A DNA stretch of 64,000 nucleotides from Echiichthys vipera (GCA_963691815.1 OY829648.1:9805889-9869888); one strand, 5' to 3'. Counted from the first letter of the stretch, positions 43,270-56,400 are shown. Numbers and translations are program-made. Notes: generated from the sequence alone by a model not told the origin.

Positions 43270-43452
43270 GGATGCTTAATAGTTCACCTGATATAGCAAG
43301 GCCCCCATACTGAGGCTGAGTTCTCGCAGCAGCGGCCTTGGTTCAACTCCGACCTGCGGCCATTTGTTGCGTCATCCCCTCTCTCCCCAATTTTCTTTCT
43401 GTGCCTTCAGCTGTTCTAAAATATAAATGGCATAAAAGAAAAGAAAAGTTTA
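43270..43452 (+). mobile_element. tRNA-derived SINE with target duplication
   Basis: An A-box-like segment (atagttcacctgatatagca) and a B box (GGTTCAACTCC) are spaced as in a tRNA-derived pol III promoter. A short unrelated body and an A-rich tail (aaaagaaaagaaaag) follow. A perfect 9-bp duplication attgatcag flanks the element at 43261-43269 and 43453-43461. The consensus is familiar from many percomorph genomes. Confidence 0.8.
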
Positions 43453-43464
43453 ATTGATCAGTCG

Positions 43465-44470
43465 AGACTGAACCTGACTCATCGAATGAGTTGTTTCACA
43501 GAACCATCTGAGAATGCGTCATTCGAAACTGATTTGGAAAGGGAGGGTGATTGAGGAGACTAGAGGAAACAACTTTTCAGTGCTGTTTTCTTCTTTCAAT
43601 TCAAGAAAAACTCTGATCAGTTCTGATGCTATTTTGGCAATCAGGCGAACCTCTTTTGGACGCCGTTGCTGTTTTGAACTAGCGGTACCCTCTTGTGTGG
43701 TCGTGTCTAGATGGAAGCCCAATATTTATGAAAGTCTTGTGGGATGGTTGAGTTTAGGCATTTACGTTGAGGGGTTAGGGTTAGATGGTTACGGTTAGGC
43801 ATCAACATATGTATGGTCATGATTACTATGGTACTAGGTGGTCAGGAAAACAAAACAGAAAGTGTGTAAAGTGTTTTACATGGAAACCATGGGAAAGAAC
43901 CGGTTTAAAATGAAATAGTTGATCTCGTATAGTCCATAAGGCTGAAACGTCATGTGAATAAAGAGGAGAAAATGCACATGGAGCTCAAATAACCTTTATA
44001 GGGGTCCCAGATCTTAGAGAAAATGCTGGATTCACACTTAAGTGAGTATCTGATCTTCTCTAAACCCAATGATGTGAGCAGAACTCTAACCCAGTGTCTG
44101 AATGATGGAGAGATTTCCAATTTAAAAGAATGACCCTTCTTGTGAGCTAGGGCCAGACAGGGGCAAGTTTACTGGGAAAACTCCAAATAGGGTGATGCAG
44201 AGAGCGGATTGCATGTTCGTGTTTCAGAGAGGCATTTAAAAACCCTGAACCAGAGTTTTACTATGAAAGGCAGGCCAAAAAAATGGTGGTAAATGTATCA
44301 GGTTGAATGTAATACATGTTGGATCAAAATTGGGCACAATATGAATTATCTTGGCCCTGGAGCAATGAACCCATGGAGAATGTTTAACTGAAATAAATGC
44401 CGTTGATGGATGATGAAAATGCTGGTATGGTAATTTAATTCATTTAATATTATATTCAGTATTAATGGTC
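43465..44470. other. intergenic, nothing recognised
   Basis: Only short open frames are seen. A short ggttagggttag run at about 43773 is too small to be an interstitial telomeric array. Confidence 0.4.
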
Positions 44471-44478
44471 ATTAATAT

Positions 44479-45237
<759 letters not shown>

Positions 45238-45538
45238 GTGGGCAAATGCAGAAAATGGGGTTGACTAGTACTGTTGTATTTTTATATGTGTAGCTATCCT
45301 ATATAAGTATGTATAGGGAATATGTAGTTTTGTATTGCATTACTGAAATTACTTTAATTAAATTTTGTACACTTGGATATACTATATACTGTATATATAT
45401 CCATAAATGACAAATTGTAATAGTCTTTTGAAACATATTTCAGCATTCATTTTTCAAAATTTGTTTTAATGGATTCTTGATTTTTGCATAATAAAAACAA
45501 TAAAAATACTCCAAAGAAAATAGGGATCCATGTTTTAA

Positions 45539-46135
45539 ATGGTTAGGCCCATTGTCAGCAGCATAAACTCTCTCACTTACAACATTGCCAAGCACGTTGC
45601 TAATATCCTGGCACCACTGGTGGGCAACACCTCACACCACATCCAAAACTCCATAGTTTTAAAAATGGAACCAGATGAAACCATGGTATCCTACGACGTG
45701 ACTTCTGTGTTCACCTGTATTGCAGGACAACTCCTTATACAACCGAACAAATCTCAAACCAGACCACATTTGCCAACTTCTGGATTTGTGCCTGAACACC
45801 ACATATTTCCAGTTTAATGGCACGTTTTACGGACAAAAACACGACTGTGCCATGGGTTCACCAGTATCCCCTGTTGTGGCAAATCTATACATGGAGGAGG
45901 TAGAGGACAAGGCTTTGAACTCCTTCAAAGGAGTAACCCCGTGCCATTGGTTCAGATATGTGGACGACACGTGAGTTAAAATCAAATCCAAAGAGGTGCA
46001 AACTTTTACTGAACACATAAACTCAGTGGACAGAAACATCAAGTTCACCAGAGAAGAAGTCAAGGACAAGAGTGGTTGTTGGCAAGGCGACGATCGTTAG
46101 CAAATGAAAGGTTAAATACCTGGATCTCCACACCA
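45539..46135 (+). pseudogene. Penelope-like element reverse transcriptase, broken
   Basis: Penelope-like retroelements encode a reverse transcriptase related to telomerase plus a GIY-YIG endonuclease. Seen here: an N-terminal stretch ending PDETMVSYDVTSVFTCI, then after a frameshift near 45720 LKPDHICQLLDLC, GSPVSPVVANLYMEE (motif B) and YVDD (45957-45968, the catalytic Asp pair). The next Trp codon appears to have become TGA. Similarity continues as KIKSKEVQTF to about 46090. The segment after the FTCIP region and the whole endonuclease are missing, so the copy is dead. It is followed directly by element-terminal sequence (46141-46300). Confidence 0.8.
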
Positions 46136-46140
46136 GATAG

Positions 46141-46300
46141 TTAGACCAGTCCCAGCCTGGTCAGGTGCGTACATGAACTGATGAAGCCTCTTGGATGAGA
46201 GGTGAAACGTCTTCCTAGACAAATGACCAAGTCCAGTTGCTTTTGACTGAAATTGCTTTGGGGATGAAGATGACCTGGACACATGAGAACATTCACAGGA
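46141..46300 (+). mobile_element. Penelope-like terminal region with hammerhead-like core
   Basis: Contains CTGATGA (46178-46184), a hairpin CCTCT..AGAGG, then GAAAC (46204-46208), the order of conserved blocks in a hammerhead ribozyme. TGGTCA (46158-46163) and TGACCA (46224-46229) could pair around it. Bases 46234-46299 match the solo fragment at 24046-24111. Penelope-like elements are known to carry hammerhead motifs in their terminal repeats. Confidence 0.55.
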
Positions 46301-46309
46301 TTATGTTGT

Positions 46310-48148
46310 TAGTGTCATTGTTAGTGTCACTGTTGGTATTGGTGTTCTGGATCCTTAAAATGAAGTGTTTTGCATGAGTGCGTTTTCAGATTAACTGCTG
46401 TACAGAGCTGCATGTCCGTAAAGAGATTTCCAGTGAGTCATCCTCTAGCAGACATTTTAAGAGTGACTCTATTGTATAAATGCAAAGGAGCTGTTATGGA
46501 AATTGGAGCTATTAACAAATGGAATGATGGCGACAAAGACATGATGGCCAGCTACAACACTGACTGTGTAATTTAGCCAAGTTCTATTATCTAAACTGAA
46601 ACCCTAGCAGATGCATTACGTGTCAATCTGGGTGTCGAGCAATGTAATTTCCCTGACTGTATGGCGTCAAAACATTTAAATTTCAATGCATGAACAGCCT
46701 TGAATGGATGTTATTTCCTATCATAGAAATATACAGTTCTTGGTAAGTGGTTTGATAGAATAGAAATTTAGCCTGTCAAGGATGGTGTTGGCTGCCTCGC
46801 TGGGTGAAAATTGAACCCTCTGGCTATGATCACATTTCAGACCTGGTATAGCATACATTATCCCTGGAAAGAGAACAAAAGTAAATATGTTGACCAAGAA
46901 GAACATGTTTTCAACCACAAAGGAGAACAGATCCGTTCCATTTTGAAAATCTTGACTTTACAGCTGAAATAATCCATGTTTCTATCTTAGCATTGAAAAT
47001 AATGACTGTTCCTCATTGTGAAAAAGTTAAACCAAATATTATTAACTGACTCTACCGGTTCCCATGTAAACAGGTTAGCGCCCAGCCCCACTGCCCGCCT
47101 GAGCAGTGCGGCTTAGGCACAGCTCGACTGTGTGTCAGAATAGAGGTCTTACCTAATTTCTTTTACAGCGACACAAGCAAAAAGAGACTGTCACAGTGAC
47201 ATCATAGCATCACTTTCACTACAGTTTTGCCCTGTATGTACGATATTAACAAGATGTAGATATTTCTAGTAAACTCAACACTTTCGGTTTCTGTTTCATT
47301 TCTGTGGAGAAAATCTCAACAATCTCTGTCCATACTAAATATAAATGACATTTCTAATGAAATGAAATAAAACAATTTATGTCTGCTAATACGTTATAGC
47401 CATATCAACTTCATTGCCAGTTAGCAAAACATATGATACAGTGATGTAGCTGTAAAGGTGGACACTTGGAGAAATATGCGTGTGTGCTTTCCTAGCATTA
47501 GAGTGACTCCACTCTCATATCTTTATGAGCTGGAGAATGCAGGTTAGTGTAGTGCAGTGTGTGAATTGCCCCACAATATAAATACATTTTGATTGTATAT
47601 TTTTGTTGGTATCTTAATTACAATATTAAACTTGAGGGTGTCCTTTAACATGATTGTTGGCACTTCAGTGATGTTTACAGCACACTGGCTGATTCACTGT
47701 CGTGCCAACAATCACGCTAAAGCGCACCCACTCATGTAATATTCCTTAATTAAGTAGCAGTATTTTGTAAAAAGAAACAGCAAGGAAGGAAGATGACTTC
47801 ATTCCCTAGCTGCACACCAGTGATGCTTCTGTTGGATTGAGCTCTCTGTATTCTGTATAGTTTGATAAGCAGCCCATCACAAAGACAAAATGGGAAATAT
47901 AAGCCAGGTGTGAGTAAAACAAGCTATCGATGGTCAGTGACGTCACTGGAGTGGACTCAACCTTTCAGAGGCTCTCTCACTCACATTATAAAGAGGCAAA
48001 GTAAAAGGGAATTGAGCTGAATGGCTCTTTTGTTGGAAAGCGTTAAGTGTGAAAGTTCATCCTCAAAAGAGAGCAGACTGAATAGGCTACAAATGTGAAG
48101 CTGATGAAGTAGAGTTCATTACATAATGCTGGTGGTGGGGTTGGAAGA
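46310..48148. other. intergenic, nothing recognised
   Basis: AT-rich, with no supported gene. Confidence 0.45.
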
Positions 48149-48156
48149 CTGTAAGC

Positions 48157-48369
48157 CAGGACTGCCCAATTCTGCTCCTGGAGGGCCACTGTCCTGCATG
48201 TTTTAGGTTTCTCCTGCTCTAACACACTTGAGTCTAAAGATTTTCAAACCCGTGACAAGTTTCGGCTGCTTGATAACGAGCACATCATTAGATTCAGGCG
48301 TGTTGGAGCAGAGAGAAACCTAAAACATGCAGGACATTGGCCCTACAGGAGCAGGGTTGGGCAGCCCTG
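48157..48369. mobile_element. 213-bp palindromic hAT-type MITE, copy 2
   Basis: Same length and nearly the same sequence as 15581-15793. The ends are CAGGACTGCCCAAT and GTTGGGCAGCCCTG. A perfect 8-bp duplication ctgtaagc lies at 48149-48156 and 48370-48377. Both copies sit in CTGTA-starting targets. Confidence 0.85.
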
Positions 48370-48539
48370 CTGTAAGCCATGCAAGATGCAGGAACACAAA
48401 CTTTTAGTAACAGAAAAATGTTTACATCCTCCTTCACAGTTATAACTAAGCTAACTTTTGTGCAATCACTTTTTTGTGCACATTTCCCTCAACCTGCTGT
48501 GGTCTACTGAGACTATTATCAACAAAGACATTGTTATCT

Positions 48540-48945
48540 CTACTTCTTACACAAAGGCTTTCTGAGAACATGTCCTCCAATCTCAAGCCCTCTGCCCGCA
48601 ATCCTGGTGTGATTTTTCACTTAGAGTTTATGGAAAAATCATGATTTCTCCAATTTAAGAATATTGTATAAAATATAAAAAAGAAAGCCTCAAGCAGACC
48701 CTGAATAAATCATCCATGCTGTCATCTTGTCACAGCTGAATTATTGTAATTCTCTGTATTTAAGGCTCAACCAAAAGGCCATCTCCCGTCCAAACTCGAC
48801 TCCCATACTTGCACAACTTATTCTCATTAACAGGTTCTTATATCTTACAAAAACCCTCTGGAACTTAGTCAGCAAAACCAGTATCTTCTTTCAGTACTTT
48901 CTGTCTTTCAGTCACTCCTCAAAACCTACTTTAATATGAAGATCT
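48540..48945 (+). mobile_element. L2-like LINE reverse transcriptase, C-terminal remnant
   Basis: Degenerate translation with NPGVIFHLEF, a hydrophobic SQLNYCNSLYLRLNQKAIS and a C-terminal FSHSSKPTLI. These match in order the L2-type pattern (LGVIFD..., SRLDYCNSLY..., SFKSxLKTxLF). Frameshifts separate the parts. Confidence 0.65.
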
Positions 48946-49089
48946 TTTCATACATAATATATACAGTATACGTCTTGTTTCTGACCCTCTTTCAAATTTT
49001 TACACACTCTCTTTTTATCAGGTCTTATGCCAAAAACATACCAAGCAGTTGCAAAGTAAGGAAGAAATTCTTTGTAACATCCATCTGAG

Positions 49090-49345
49090 CAGTCACACCA
49101 CCTGGAGAGGTGCCAGTTCATCTCCTGGGCACTGCCGAGGTGCTGAGCAAGGCACCGAATCTCCAATTGCTCGGGGCGCCTGTCACTGGCAGCCCCCTCG
49201 CTCTAACATCTCTCAATTGGTTGCATGAATATAGGTCTGTGCATGTGTGTGTATTTCGGACCTGTGTGTGTGTGTAAAATGAAAAATAATAGAGTGAAAA
49301 TTGAATTTCCCCATTCGCAGGACTAATAAAGGAATTCTTCTTCTA
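49090..49345 (+). mobile_element. SINE/LINE-type tail (gagcaaggcaccgaa type)
   Basis: tgctgagcaaggcaccgaat, gggcgcctgtcactggcag and a terminal gactaataaaggaattcttc are in the order of a common fish retroposon 3' end. It follows the L2 remnant and may be its tail. Confidence 0.5.
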
Positions 49346-49510
49346 TCTACTGATTTACTACAGGTATTATCCTAACCTATCTTCAACTTTTTGTTTGGCT
49401 GCATTTCCCTAAAGAATTATATGGCTGCAGCTCGGAGCAGCTTGTTGTAGACCACACATTGCTACTGCTTTGTGTGTTTTTGGTATAAGACACCCAAACT
49501 GTGATGTTTT

Positions 49511-50030
49511 AGATAGATAGATAGATAGATACCTTTATTTATCCCTGAGGGGAAATTAGGTCATCGTAGCAGCAGTACAGAGCAATCAGAAGTACTAAAA
49601 TAAGATTAAATATAAAATACAAAATATGAACAACAATAAAACAGAATAAAATAGAAGTACAGTATTGCAGATAAAACACTATATTAAAATTTTCAAGTGA
49701 GCTTTAAATACTCTGGTATAAGGTGTACCAGGTACAGAGCAGGAAATATCTCAACATGCTGCCACTGCCCAAAGAAATAAACAATACAGCACTAAACCAG
49801 AAAATTAACCCAACTTTCCAAAAGACTGGCAGTGCTCAATTGTGAGAGCATTTTTCCTCTGGGTGAAAGGACCCACTTGCTATAAATGGATCTCTTCAGC
49901 AATCCAACGACATTTTTGAAAATTATGTCCTAGAAGAGAATGGAGGAGCGGAAAGATGATGAGTGTGACCCGCTGCCGACAAATTGCAGCTGTTCTGAAA
50001 ATCTTTGGCGTTCAATATCAAATACCAACA
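49511..50030 (-). mobile_element. LINE-type 3' end with (AGAT)n tail, reversed
   Basis: The (AGAT)n run at 49511-49531 followed by tttatttatccctgagggga is the reverse complement of a common fish LINE terminus. The flanking 450 bp look like its 3' UTR. The inner limit is approximate. Confidence 0.5.
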
Positions 50031-50307
50031 CAGCCACTGAAAGATTTATTTCCCAAATAAAAAATGTGTTATCTTATTTAAATTGTTGATCTCTGTTTTA
50101 ACCACGATAACATTTCTTGCTTACAGTGTTATGGCAGGAGAAGTATGACTAAAGCAAGGAGTATGAAGAATGAGCAACATTGCCGATTAAGTTCTGGTCT
50201 TCAGGTTTACTTTTCAGAATTATGTCGTGAGTTTAATTAAATTATTTCATAAAGCAAGTAGCCCACATAACACTCCTGGTAAATTTTCCAAAGATTAAAT
50301 CAGATGT

Positions 50308-50674
50308 AGGCTACACGGTGATGTAGTGGTCAGCACTGTCGCCTCACAGGGAGAAGGTTACAGGTTCGCATCCCGGCCTGCACCTTTCTGTATGGAGTTT
50401 GCATGTTCTCCCTGTGTCTGTGTGGGTTTTCTCCGGGTTCTCTGGTTTCCTCCCTCAATCCAAAGACATGCACGTGTTAGGTTCATTGATGACTCTAAAA
50501 AAGTTGCCCGTAGGTGTGAATGGTTGACTTTCTCTGTTTGTCTCTATGTGCCCTGCGATAGACTGGCGTCCTGTCCAGGGTGGACCCCGCCTCACGCCCA
50601 ATGTCAGCTGGGATCAGCTCCAGCACCCCCCGCGACCTCGACCCCGGGATAAGCGGTTGAAGATGAATGAATGA
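50308..50674 (+). mobile_element. full-length V-SINE (DANA-like) with 12-bp duplication
   Basis: The tRNA-derived head has an A-box-like tgatgtagtggtcagcactg and a B box GGTTCGCATCC. The conserved V-domain follows (tgtatggagtttgcatgttc, gtgtgggttttctccgggtt), then the 3' part agctgggatcagctccagca and a tail of ATGA units. A perfect 12-bp duplication taaatcagatgt flanks it (50296-50307 and 50675-50686). It is a complete insertion with no internal loss evident. Confidence 0.88.
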
Positions 50675-50689
50675 TAAATCAGATGTGAA

Positions 50690-53600
50690 TTGATGTAAAA
50701 GAGAATCAACAACTTTTTAAGTGGGATTATGCACAACATATACTGTATCCAAAGCCCAGCTTGTTAGTTTGGTAAAGTTGGAAAGGCATGTTACCGTAAA
50801 AATAAATTAACTATCAACCCAGTTTTGTCTGTGAGCATAGCGGCTAACAGGGGACACCAGGGCTTGGCAGATGGCAGAGTGCTTTCTTTTTTCTATTTCT
50901 TTTTTTAAACTGGTTGCGACACCTTGTCACCAGCACCCAAACAAGCACCATACAGTAACACTTCTGAAATGCGTCCTGGGACCAACAGAGAGAAGCAGTA
51001 GGAGGTATTGCACGTTGTCCAGCACTAGTCGACAACAACAACAATGTTAAAAACAAATCTAATAAACAGGAACAACAATCTGCTTGTAAAGATGATAACT
51101 GTATGTGTGTGCTTGTATATGCATCCATGCAGAGATGTTCAATGAATCCCGTTGTCATTAGGAAAGTAACGTGCTGTACATTGATATTGGCAGCGTGATA
51201 ATAATCAGTAATTTTATTCCATCATCCTTAATGTTAATAAAGTGGCCAAAAGCAAAGGAGAGAAAATGCCTCGGAGGATATTGTTCCACGGTGTTTAGAT
51301 GGCTGTCTGGCTGCTAAATCAATTCATTGTCGTAGTGGCAGAGATTGATAAAATGGTTATCTGCTTCGTGATGATTGTATCTGCTTTTTCTATTTCCTGT
51401 TAATCAATGTTTCAGATAATTTCTTATCGTGCATCATAAAAACCATATAAGAGGAGAAATTTCACTTGAACCTGATGTTGTGGACATGATAACAGTCTTG
51501 CTCTCCAGGGGAATCAGAGAACCTTCCATATACTTGTGTTTTAAATTGATTTTAAAGCAACACTTCACCCTAAAAATTATCATTGCATTTCAGTTACTCA
51601 CACCTTGAGTGTTCTTTCTTGCATGCCTACACAGTGACAGACAAATTAAAACATGGAGAAAAGTCCACATGGCGCCTCAGTAATTGTATTGTTCTTTCAT
51701 TTTCAAGCAAATTTTCTTTGTTCATCTTGGAAATGAATTCCAGGTAAAACGGGATGAGTAATTGATGAACAAATGATCAATTTGAAATTGTGTGAATGTC
51801 TGAGACCTCAGAGAAGTCCAAGCAAAAACTTGGTTCCATTTTAATTTCCTGAACATGTCACAGAGTTCTTTTGTCATATTCTTCCAATATCATTTAATAA
51901 ATGACAAATGAAACAAAACTATGAGGCCGATTAATCTGTGCTTTATTTAAGTTCCTGAAAATCTCAGCAAGGAATAGTTCATTTTATTAGAGCAGGTATT
52001 GTTAATTGAAATGGCAAGGCAGTTTTTCTTGGCGGTTCAGGACTCGCTGCAGAGACATAAAATCACAACAGCGTCGACTACAAGCCAACGTTGCAACAAC
52101 ATGCAGGCAGCATTGCAAACAACTGTCAATTATCTTGGAAATGAATGCATAAATATAGAGCAGAGGGCTGTTTAAAACCTAGATAGCGGATGAAGCCAAG
52201 ATTTGTCATCTATCCTGGCTTGGTTTCATGAATGCAGTAGCACATACAGTGAGTCACTATAGAGATGTATTCTGTGCAGCTAGCCTGCTCCAAACCAGGC
52301 TAACAGCCAGGCTTGATTAATGCTGGAGCATTATCTCTTCAGTCAGCAGTGTGTTTGTACTTTGCTTTGTTTTTATTAGACTGCATTAAAATACTTTTTT
52401 TCTTTTTAAATGCCATAGTCATTTTTACTGTTATATTGTGTTTATGAAGACTGCTGTTCATATTATTGTTAGAGGCTTGATGCAGATATTATTGCAGACT
52501 TTATAACTTGATAAAGTTGTAAAGGTGTTTCAGTCAAGTCATGATAAGTGAAATATATAAGGCCGCACGTGTTTCTATAAGATACACATCAACACACTGG
52601 TCAGAGACCTATATGTTCTTAATTATTTTAGGTCATTTATTGTATTTGGTATGTATTATTCTATGATAAAGGATTTTGTAGGCCAAGTCTACTCTTACAC
52701 ATACGTGAATTTTTTGTTATTAGGTTTCATAATTGTGCAATCCTCCCAAATCAAAGTCCCAGGCTGTTTACCGGACCAGTTATTATATAGTGTACTATAC
52801 ATTCATAAAGAACAGGAGGGGACACCTCAGTGTTTCTGACCTGTAACTGCTATCACTTGACTGCTGGAGCTCTTTTTTGGGGAGGTTTCAAAGTCAAATT
52901 CCCTTTGTGTGTCTCTTTTTAGAAAGCAAAGCATATCTTATGTTAAGAAGGGGGCACGGCATCTGTAATGATATTGGTATGGCAGTACTGTCGTAAGACA
53001 TAGGCTGTTCTAGCATTTTGGATTAGTGGTTGTAAATTATTTTGATGGCAAAGTTAAACTCACTAATTGCTTTCATCATGAATTTCTTAATATAACTTTT
53101 GTGGAATAGGTCCCAGAACTGAAACAGGTGGAATATGGGAATCAGCAACAATAACACAGCTCATATCAGTATAATGAATTGCTACAAGCATGGAGACCTT
53201 TCAAAAATCAGGTCACAGCAATGTGATGGCACAGCATGACTAGTCCCATTCAAGTCAACAAAAGCTGGCTCACAGGCAGCAGTTTTTTGTTCTGTGTGAA
53301 AGGTTAACCTCAGCACTCCAACAATATAAACCTACTGTCCATGACACCGGCTCCAAGGTGGCTATTGTTTTTTTTAATAAACCTTTTTGGCACTGTGTGC
53401 ATCATGATGACACGCTGCAAATGCAATAAAATCAACACCCATGACTTCTCTTCCTTATCAAACCTCCTCGTCATATGACATATCAGTAACCAACCCTGTA
53501 CAGCAAACCTTGATACGATTATTGATATATTCTTTATATGAGTGACAGTTTGAGTGCAGCACCTTCGCCTGGCACCTTTCAGAGGCAACCAGGACCTGTA

Positions 53601-54080
53601 TGGCTTCAACTGATTAATGTTTATTCACAGAAAAGGCTCTTGAAAAGTTAATTTAATAAAAACGTTTTTTTTACTGGAGCTGCTGTCTAAAAGAGTCCTG
53701 AGTAATTGGTCATTTTGAATTTTAGGGCTTGTTTTCAAATTGTCATTGGCTTTTTAAACTTGCTTGTATTCAGTCACTTAATGCCCATGGATTTAAAAAA
53801 AAAAAAAAAAAAAAAGATGACTAAATACAAGCTGTCAACCGTTGCCACCTGCTGCCATTACCTTTAATCAGCGGTCTATCCTACCCTCATTACACATCTG
53901 ACAGCTGGTATCACCTGCACCTCCCAGCTCAGACCTTGCCCTCTCTCTGTCTTTATCCCTGTCTCACTCGTTGGATTTTCCTTTAATCTCACAACAGGAT
54001 TTCATGATTTACTATAAAAACATTCATCATGATAATATCTGCATTACAAAGAACACATAATTTATCAAACAATAAGATAT
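50690..54080. other. gene-poor stretch with no recognised repeats
   Basis: About 3.4 kb with no recognised exon and few recognised repeats, in contrast with the repeat-dense flanks. Conserved non-coding elements could be sought here. A 21-base poly-A lies at 53795-53815. Confidence 0.4.
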
Positions 54081-54082
54081 AA

Positions 54083-54510
54083 GAATAAGATAATCCTTTA
54101 TTAGTCCCACAATGGGAAATTTGCAGTGTTGCAACAAAAAGGGGGGTGCAACAACAAAAGGCATCAGTAAAAAAAAAAGATATAAATTATATATTAATAT
54201 TTAAACAACAGTATAAAACAGTAAATGGTAAAAGACAAGTGAGATTTAGGTATTTATAGTTTTGCACAGAGGAAATATTGATATTGATGTTGCACATGGG
54301 AACGTATCTCTCCTTCACACACAGCAGGTGAAGCAGCCTGTTACTGAAGGAGCGACCCAGAGCTGTCACAGTGTCCTGCGTGGGTTGGGATGGTGTATAG
54401 CTATAGCCATCATTCTCCTTTCTCCAAACACCTCCACTGGATCGAGGGGGCATCCCAGAACAGAGCTGGCCGTCTCAACCAGTCCGTTAAGGGATACTTA
54501 ACCTACTCTG
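54083..54510 (-). mobile_element. LINE-type 3' UTR, reversed
   Basis: aataatcctttattagtccc-like text at the left end, followed by gaaggagcgacccagagctg and a cctccactggatcgaggggg region, is the usual reverse-complement layout of a fish LINE 3' UTR. No reverse transcriptase is left. Confidence 0.5.
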
Positions 54511-55605
54511 CTCCGTTCCTCGAAGACTTCCGCTACAGAGACAGGCCAAAAACTGTTGCCCACATTGCCATGACACAGACATGGATAAAGTAAGTCAAAT
54601 GTCTCTGTATGTCACTTACCGCAGAAGATCACTCCATAGAAGATGACTAATGCCATCACAGAATCAAAAAAGGTCAATCCCTCCCAGGACCTTGTTTCTG
54701 TGAGCTTACAGTGTGTTGTCCAGGAATGTGCTCATAATGCACTCTCAAAGTCGAACATATAGATGTGCATACATCCACCGAGGCTATATAACCCTCTAAA
54801 TTAGTCATTTTAATAACTAAATAGAATTTTTTTTTGAAAGTTTACATGTGGAGATTACATCAAAACCATTATGATTGTCTGCTGTCTACCATGGTTTTTG
54901 GATGAATGCCTAATTCATCTAAAGGAATGTTGGGACTTTGTACAGAAATGAACTGTGGGACATTTCCTGTCAGTCCGACTCATATCCACTGATAAATTAA
55001 CATTTATAAAGACTATTTTGCGCAGACTTTGTTAGTGTTCTTCCAAATGACTGGTCCAACATGTACAAGCTTCCACTTTAAACTAATGCATCAAATCAGA
55101 TTATAGCACTTACTAAAACAGGATGCAGTTTATCAAATGATGATGTTGCTGCAACGAAGCATAATAATTGAATTCTGAGCACAAGCAGACATACGTAAGG
55201 TTTCACTATACTGTTAACTACAGTATGTTTCTGAGTGGAGCAGAGAGATAGGCACAAACAAGCATGCAAGTTATTCTTTCAAGGTAATGGTCTGAGATAA
55301 AAAAATATTTCAATTAAGGCTCTGATGAAGAAATCGATGGCATTTGACTTGAGAATGAAAATTATTGGTAATGACAACCTGCCTTTGTTTTAGCACTTTA
55401 ACTCATCAAGACGTCCTTATTAATATAAAATCCATTAATAGAAATCAGTATCAACATTACAACTTCTCACATGCAGGCCTATTATAGCAGAAGAGCCACT
55501 TATTACCAACATTTGTAACTGAACACCTGGAGGATTATAAGAGAAATTCATGATCATTTATTAATGACTGCATCACCTTGATGTCCTTGATGCCGCTTTT
55601 CTATG
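54511..55605. other. intergenic, nothing recognised
   Basis: AT-rich, with no supported gene or repeat. Confidence 0.45.
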
Positions 55606-56400
55606 GTTTGAAGTTTAGTTTATTTGAAAACAGGGACAGTGCACATTAAAATAGATTAAAATTACAAAATTACTAGCCAGGGCAGTCTACAAAACATGCA
55701 CAGCAGTTAACAAACATGACAAAATAGCAGATATAACATCAATTTAGAAAACATCATTCAAGACGCAAGACACATCACACCACAGCATTCAAAGCAGAAG
55801 CACAAATACACAATGCATGCAACACAATAAAGACAAGAGCGCAATAAGACAGCACGCAGTAAAAAGAGAAGATGGCTACAGGGTCAGCACAGACCGAGGA
55901 CGGGAAGGTGTAATCAAGTGTTAGTGCTGACAGAGCTGAGCACCAATTAACCATCTCTTCAAATGAGCTCTGAATAAACTATAGCTATTCATGTCTCTAA
56001 TAGTTGCTGGGATGGCGTTCCATTGTAGTGCAGCTCTAAGAGGGAACGCAGACTGACTAACATAACTTTTCCTAAGTGGAATAATACAGCCTCCTCTTGC
56101 TGCACCTCTCGTGAACCCATATGCAGTTGTTCTTATGTTGACGAACTGTCTGAGCAGAGGAGAGGTGGAACCATGTATAATCTTGTACATGAGACAAGTA
56201 TTTACATATTTAATCAAAATGTCCCAACTCAGCAGGTTATATTTTCTTAATATTGAGCAATGATGAAAATCTACCGGTTTCGTGTGAAGGATTTTAACTG
56301 TTCGTTTATACAGAGATTCTATTGGTTTTAGAGAAGTGTTACTAGCCTGCGACCATTTAGTTAAACAGTAGATGATATGGGAAAAAAACATAGAATGCAT
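55606..56400 (-). mobile_element. non-LTR retrotransposon 3' end (Jockey/I-like C-terminus)
   Basis: A minus-strand frame (56400-55921) gives the C-terminal part of a LINE reverse transcriptase: YCLTKWSQASNTSLKPIES, LYKRTVKILHTKP, WDILIKYVNTCLMYKIIHG and a final SLFRAHLKRWLIG. About 300 bp of 3' UTR follows, ending in a tail whose complement is ggtttgaagtttagtttatt. The copy is 5'-truncated but its remaining frame is unbroken, so it is fairly young. The clade is tentative. Confidence 0.7.

Noticed and set aside
43272..43360. Functional tRNA gene from A and B boxes
   Set aside because: No cloverleaf follows. The boxes belong to a SINE head with an A-rich tail and a target duplication.
43772..43784. 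Telomere-like GGGTTAGGGTTAG
   Set aside because: Only two units in GGTTAGG-rich text; not an interstitial telomeric array.
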